The translations under genes and the position numbers were made by a program. The notes under the pieces were generated by a model that was not told the DNA's origin, did not search any database, and saw only the letters and a list, made by a program, of their open reading frames with translations. 21,306 nt of DNA from a virus. Position 1 is the stretch's first letter; the number at the start of each line of letters is the position of its first letter. The DNA lies in IMG/VR virus record IMGVR_UViG_3300013306_000062, positions 1-21,306 of that record, one strand, 5' to 3'. This document shows positions 20,083 through 21,306 of this stretch, piece by piece.

Positions 20083-21306
20083 GTGGCCTTGCCATCAAAT
20101 ATCTCTACCGGCCTTGTGGCGGGGCAGTTCCTTGCTTCGGTGATCGACGGCATTGACCCGGACCAGGAGCCGGACGCGCGCCCGGTGCAGGGGTTTGTGA
20201 CGTTCACGGCGTCTGTCCCGTACCTGCCGGACCCGACCGCTTCCCCGAATCCGGCGACGATCCTGCACACCGCGCTTGTCGCTGTGCTGGACGCTGACGG
20301 GTACCTGTGCACCCCGGAGGAAGGCAGCCTGACGCCGGCGTACCGCGGGGTTCGGATGATCGCCACGGATGACCCGGACCTGTCCGTGGCAGGGTGGACG
20401 TGGAACGCGACGTACAAGTTCGCCGCGGCCAACGGGACAGCGCTGAGCATCCCCACGCACAGCTTCGCTCTCCCGTCAGATGCCATCGTGGACCTGACGA
20501 CCGTTGTGAAGGTCCCGTCATCGACGGGGATCGGCACGGAGCAGGCCGAAGCCCTCGCGGCGTCGGCGCAGGCCGCCGCGGTCCAGTCGGCGCAGGACGC
20601 AGCAGACGCGGCCCAGTCGGCAGCAGACGCGGCCGGCGCAGCGCAGGTCACGGACTCCAATATCAGCGCCCTTATCGGCAACCCGGCGACGGACACGGCG
20701 CAGGCTACCAAGGCTCTGGTGGACGAGGCAGCGGCGACCAAGCTCGAGGCGGACGACGCGGCGCTAACGTATCAGCAGATCAGCACCCTTGACGCGGCAC
20801 TCGCGGCGCGGGTAGCCACGGATGGGACGAGTACGCAGGAGGCGGTGCAGTCCATCGCCGACACCAGTGCCGCAGCAGCAGCCGCACCAAAGCTTGACGC
20901 CGCCACTGCGGCAACGACCTACGCGGCCAAGGGTGTCGAGACGAGCAAGCTGGACGCCTCCCAGAAGGGCGAGGCATCCGGTGTCGCCCCGCTCGACACC
21001 GCTTCCAAGCTGCTTTACGGGAACTTCCCGGACCTCAGCCGGCGCACTACCCCGGCATGGGCGCCGACCACCGTCTACGCCGCAGGGCAGGCGGCCCTCA
21101 ACCCGTCCGGGGATCTCGTCACCGCCAAGATAGCCTTCACGTCCGGGGCGACCTACAACGCAGCGAACTGGGACGCGGTAAATTCCTACGTCCCTTGGGT
21201 TGCCGGCCACATCGGAATCGAAAAGTCCAACCCGGTCAACGCCCGCGTCTACATCGGCTCAGGAACCGGCACACTCCTCGACAACGGCAACATGGGCGTC
21301 AAGGTC
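20083..21306 (+). CDS. Tail fibre protein, partial (C-terminus beyond right edge)
   Basis: A plus-strand frame from GTG 20083 with AGGAGG at 20071-20076, open for 408 codons to the last base of the window. The N-terminus (MALPSNISTGLVAGQFLASV) leads into a beta domain (about 35-145). An Ala/Gln-rich coiled coil follows (about 151-188) and a further Ala-rich helical stretch to about 275. Then come a typical fibre motif, GEASGVAPLDTASKL (296-310), and a chitin-binding-like segment (WAPTTVYAAGQ to SGATYNAANWDAV, 326-366). This layout, beta anchor, trimeric coiled coil, then receptor-binding modules, is characteristic of siphovirus tail fibres. The missing C-terminus should hold the main receptor-binding or enzymatic domain. 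Confidence 0.85.
   Translation, partial: MALPSNISTGLVAGQFLASVIDGIDPDQEPDARPVQGFVTFTASVPYLPDPTASPNPATILHTALVAVLDADGYLCTPEEGSLTPAYRGVRMIATDDPDLSVAGWTWNATYKFAAANGTALSIPTHSFALPSDAIVDLTTVVKVPSSTGIGTEQAEALAASAQAAAVQSAQDAADAAQSAADAAGAAQVTDSNISALIGNPATDTAQATKALVDEAAATKLEADDAALTYQQISTLDAALAARVATDGTSTQEAVQSIADTSAAAAAAPKLDAATAATTYAAKGVETSKLDASQKGEASGVAPLDTASKLLYGNFPDLSRRTTPAWAPTTVYAAGQAALNPSGDLVTAKIAFTSGATYNAANWDAVNSYVPWVAGHIGIEKSNPVNARVYIGSGTGTLLDNGNMGVKV

Noticed and set aside
1-21306. CRISPR arrays, insertion sequences, integrase or attachment site
   Set aside because: No regularly spaced repeats, no transposase or integrase motifs, and no long direct repeats were seen; the tRNA fragment could suggest an attachment core but no integrase is nearby.

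Overview
The window is the structural (late) region of a tailed double-stranded DNA phage or prophage with siphovirus morphology. The high-GC coding sequence, frequent GTG starts, strong AGGAGG ribosome sites, gene order and protein types point to an actinobacterial host. Arthrobacter or another member of Micrococcales fits best from recalled family resemblance, but no database search was possible. All functional names rest on motifs, length and gene order.

Layout. Positions 1-399 hold the start of a divergent minus-strand gene of unknown function that runs off the left edge. Positions 400-728 are non-coding and rich in repeats and palindromes: operator-like repeats, GC hairpins, a LexA-like box and a perfect palindrome. 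From 729 a long plus-strand late operon runs to the right edge. It starts with packaging and head genes: small and large terminase, portal, MuF-like protein and two small proteins. A 447-bp gap (5862-6308) follows, holding a tandem repeat, a strong hairpin, a tRNA-Ser(UGA), and a 48-nt tRNA-like element that has perfect acceptor and T arms but no room for D or anticodon arms. Next come scaffold, major capsid protein, a 15-bp stem terminator-like hairpin, four or five connector, stopper and terminator proteins, a 53-aa protein and the major tail protein.

After the major tail protein is a 13-bp stem whose loop is perfectly complementary to a repeated sequence next to the ribosome site of the next gene. 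That gene is the first tail assembly chaperone, which is joined to a second reading frame by an apparent -1 frameshift on a run of seven A. Tape measure (1002 aa), distal tail protein, a hub-like minor tail protein and a glycine-rich repeat tail protein follow.

The plus-strand run is interrupted at 17298-17627 by a minus-strand lipoprotein gene with its own apparent leaderless promoter, followed by a U-tract terminator on the plus strand. Beyond it lies an adsorption cassette: a spike-like protein with a SASA/SGNH carbohydrate esterase domain, a lectin-like small protein, and a long tail fibre open to the right edge.

How it works together. Terminase and portal package DNA into a capsid built on the scaffold. 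The connector series closes the head and joins the tail. The chaperones load the tape measure for tail tube assembly. The distal tail, hub and fibre proteins recognise the host, and the esterase probably removes acetyl groups from a surface glycan. The lipoprotein is a good candidate for a cargo (moron) gene expressed separately from the virion genes. Late-gene dosage seems to be tuned by RNA hairpins placed just after the two most abundant proteins, capsid and tail tube.
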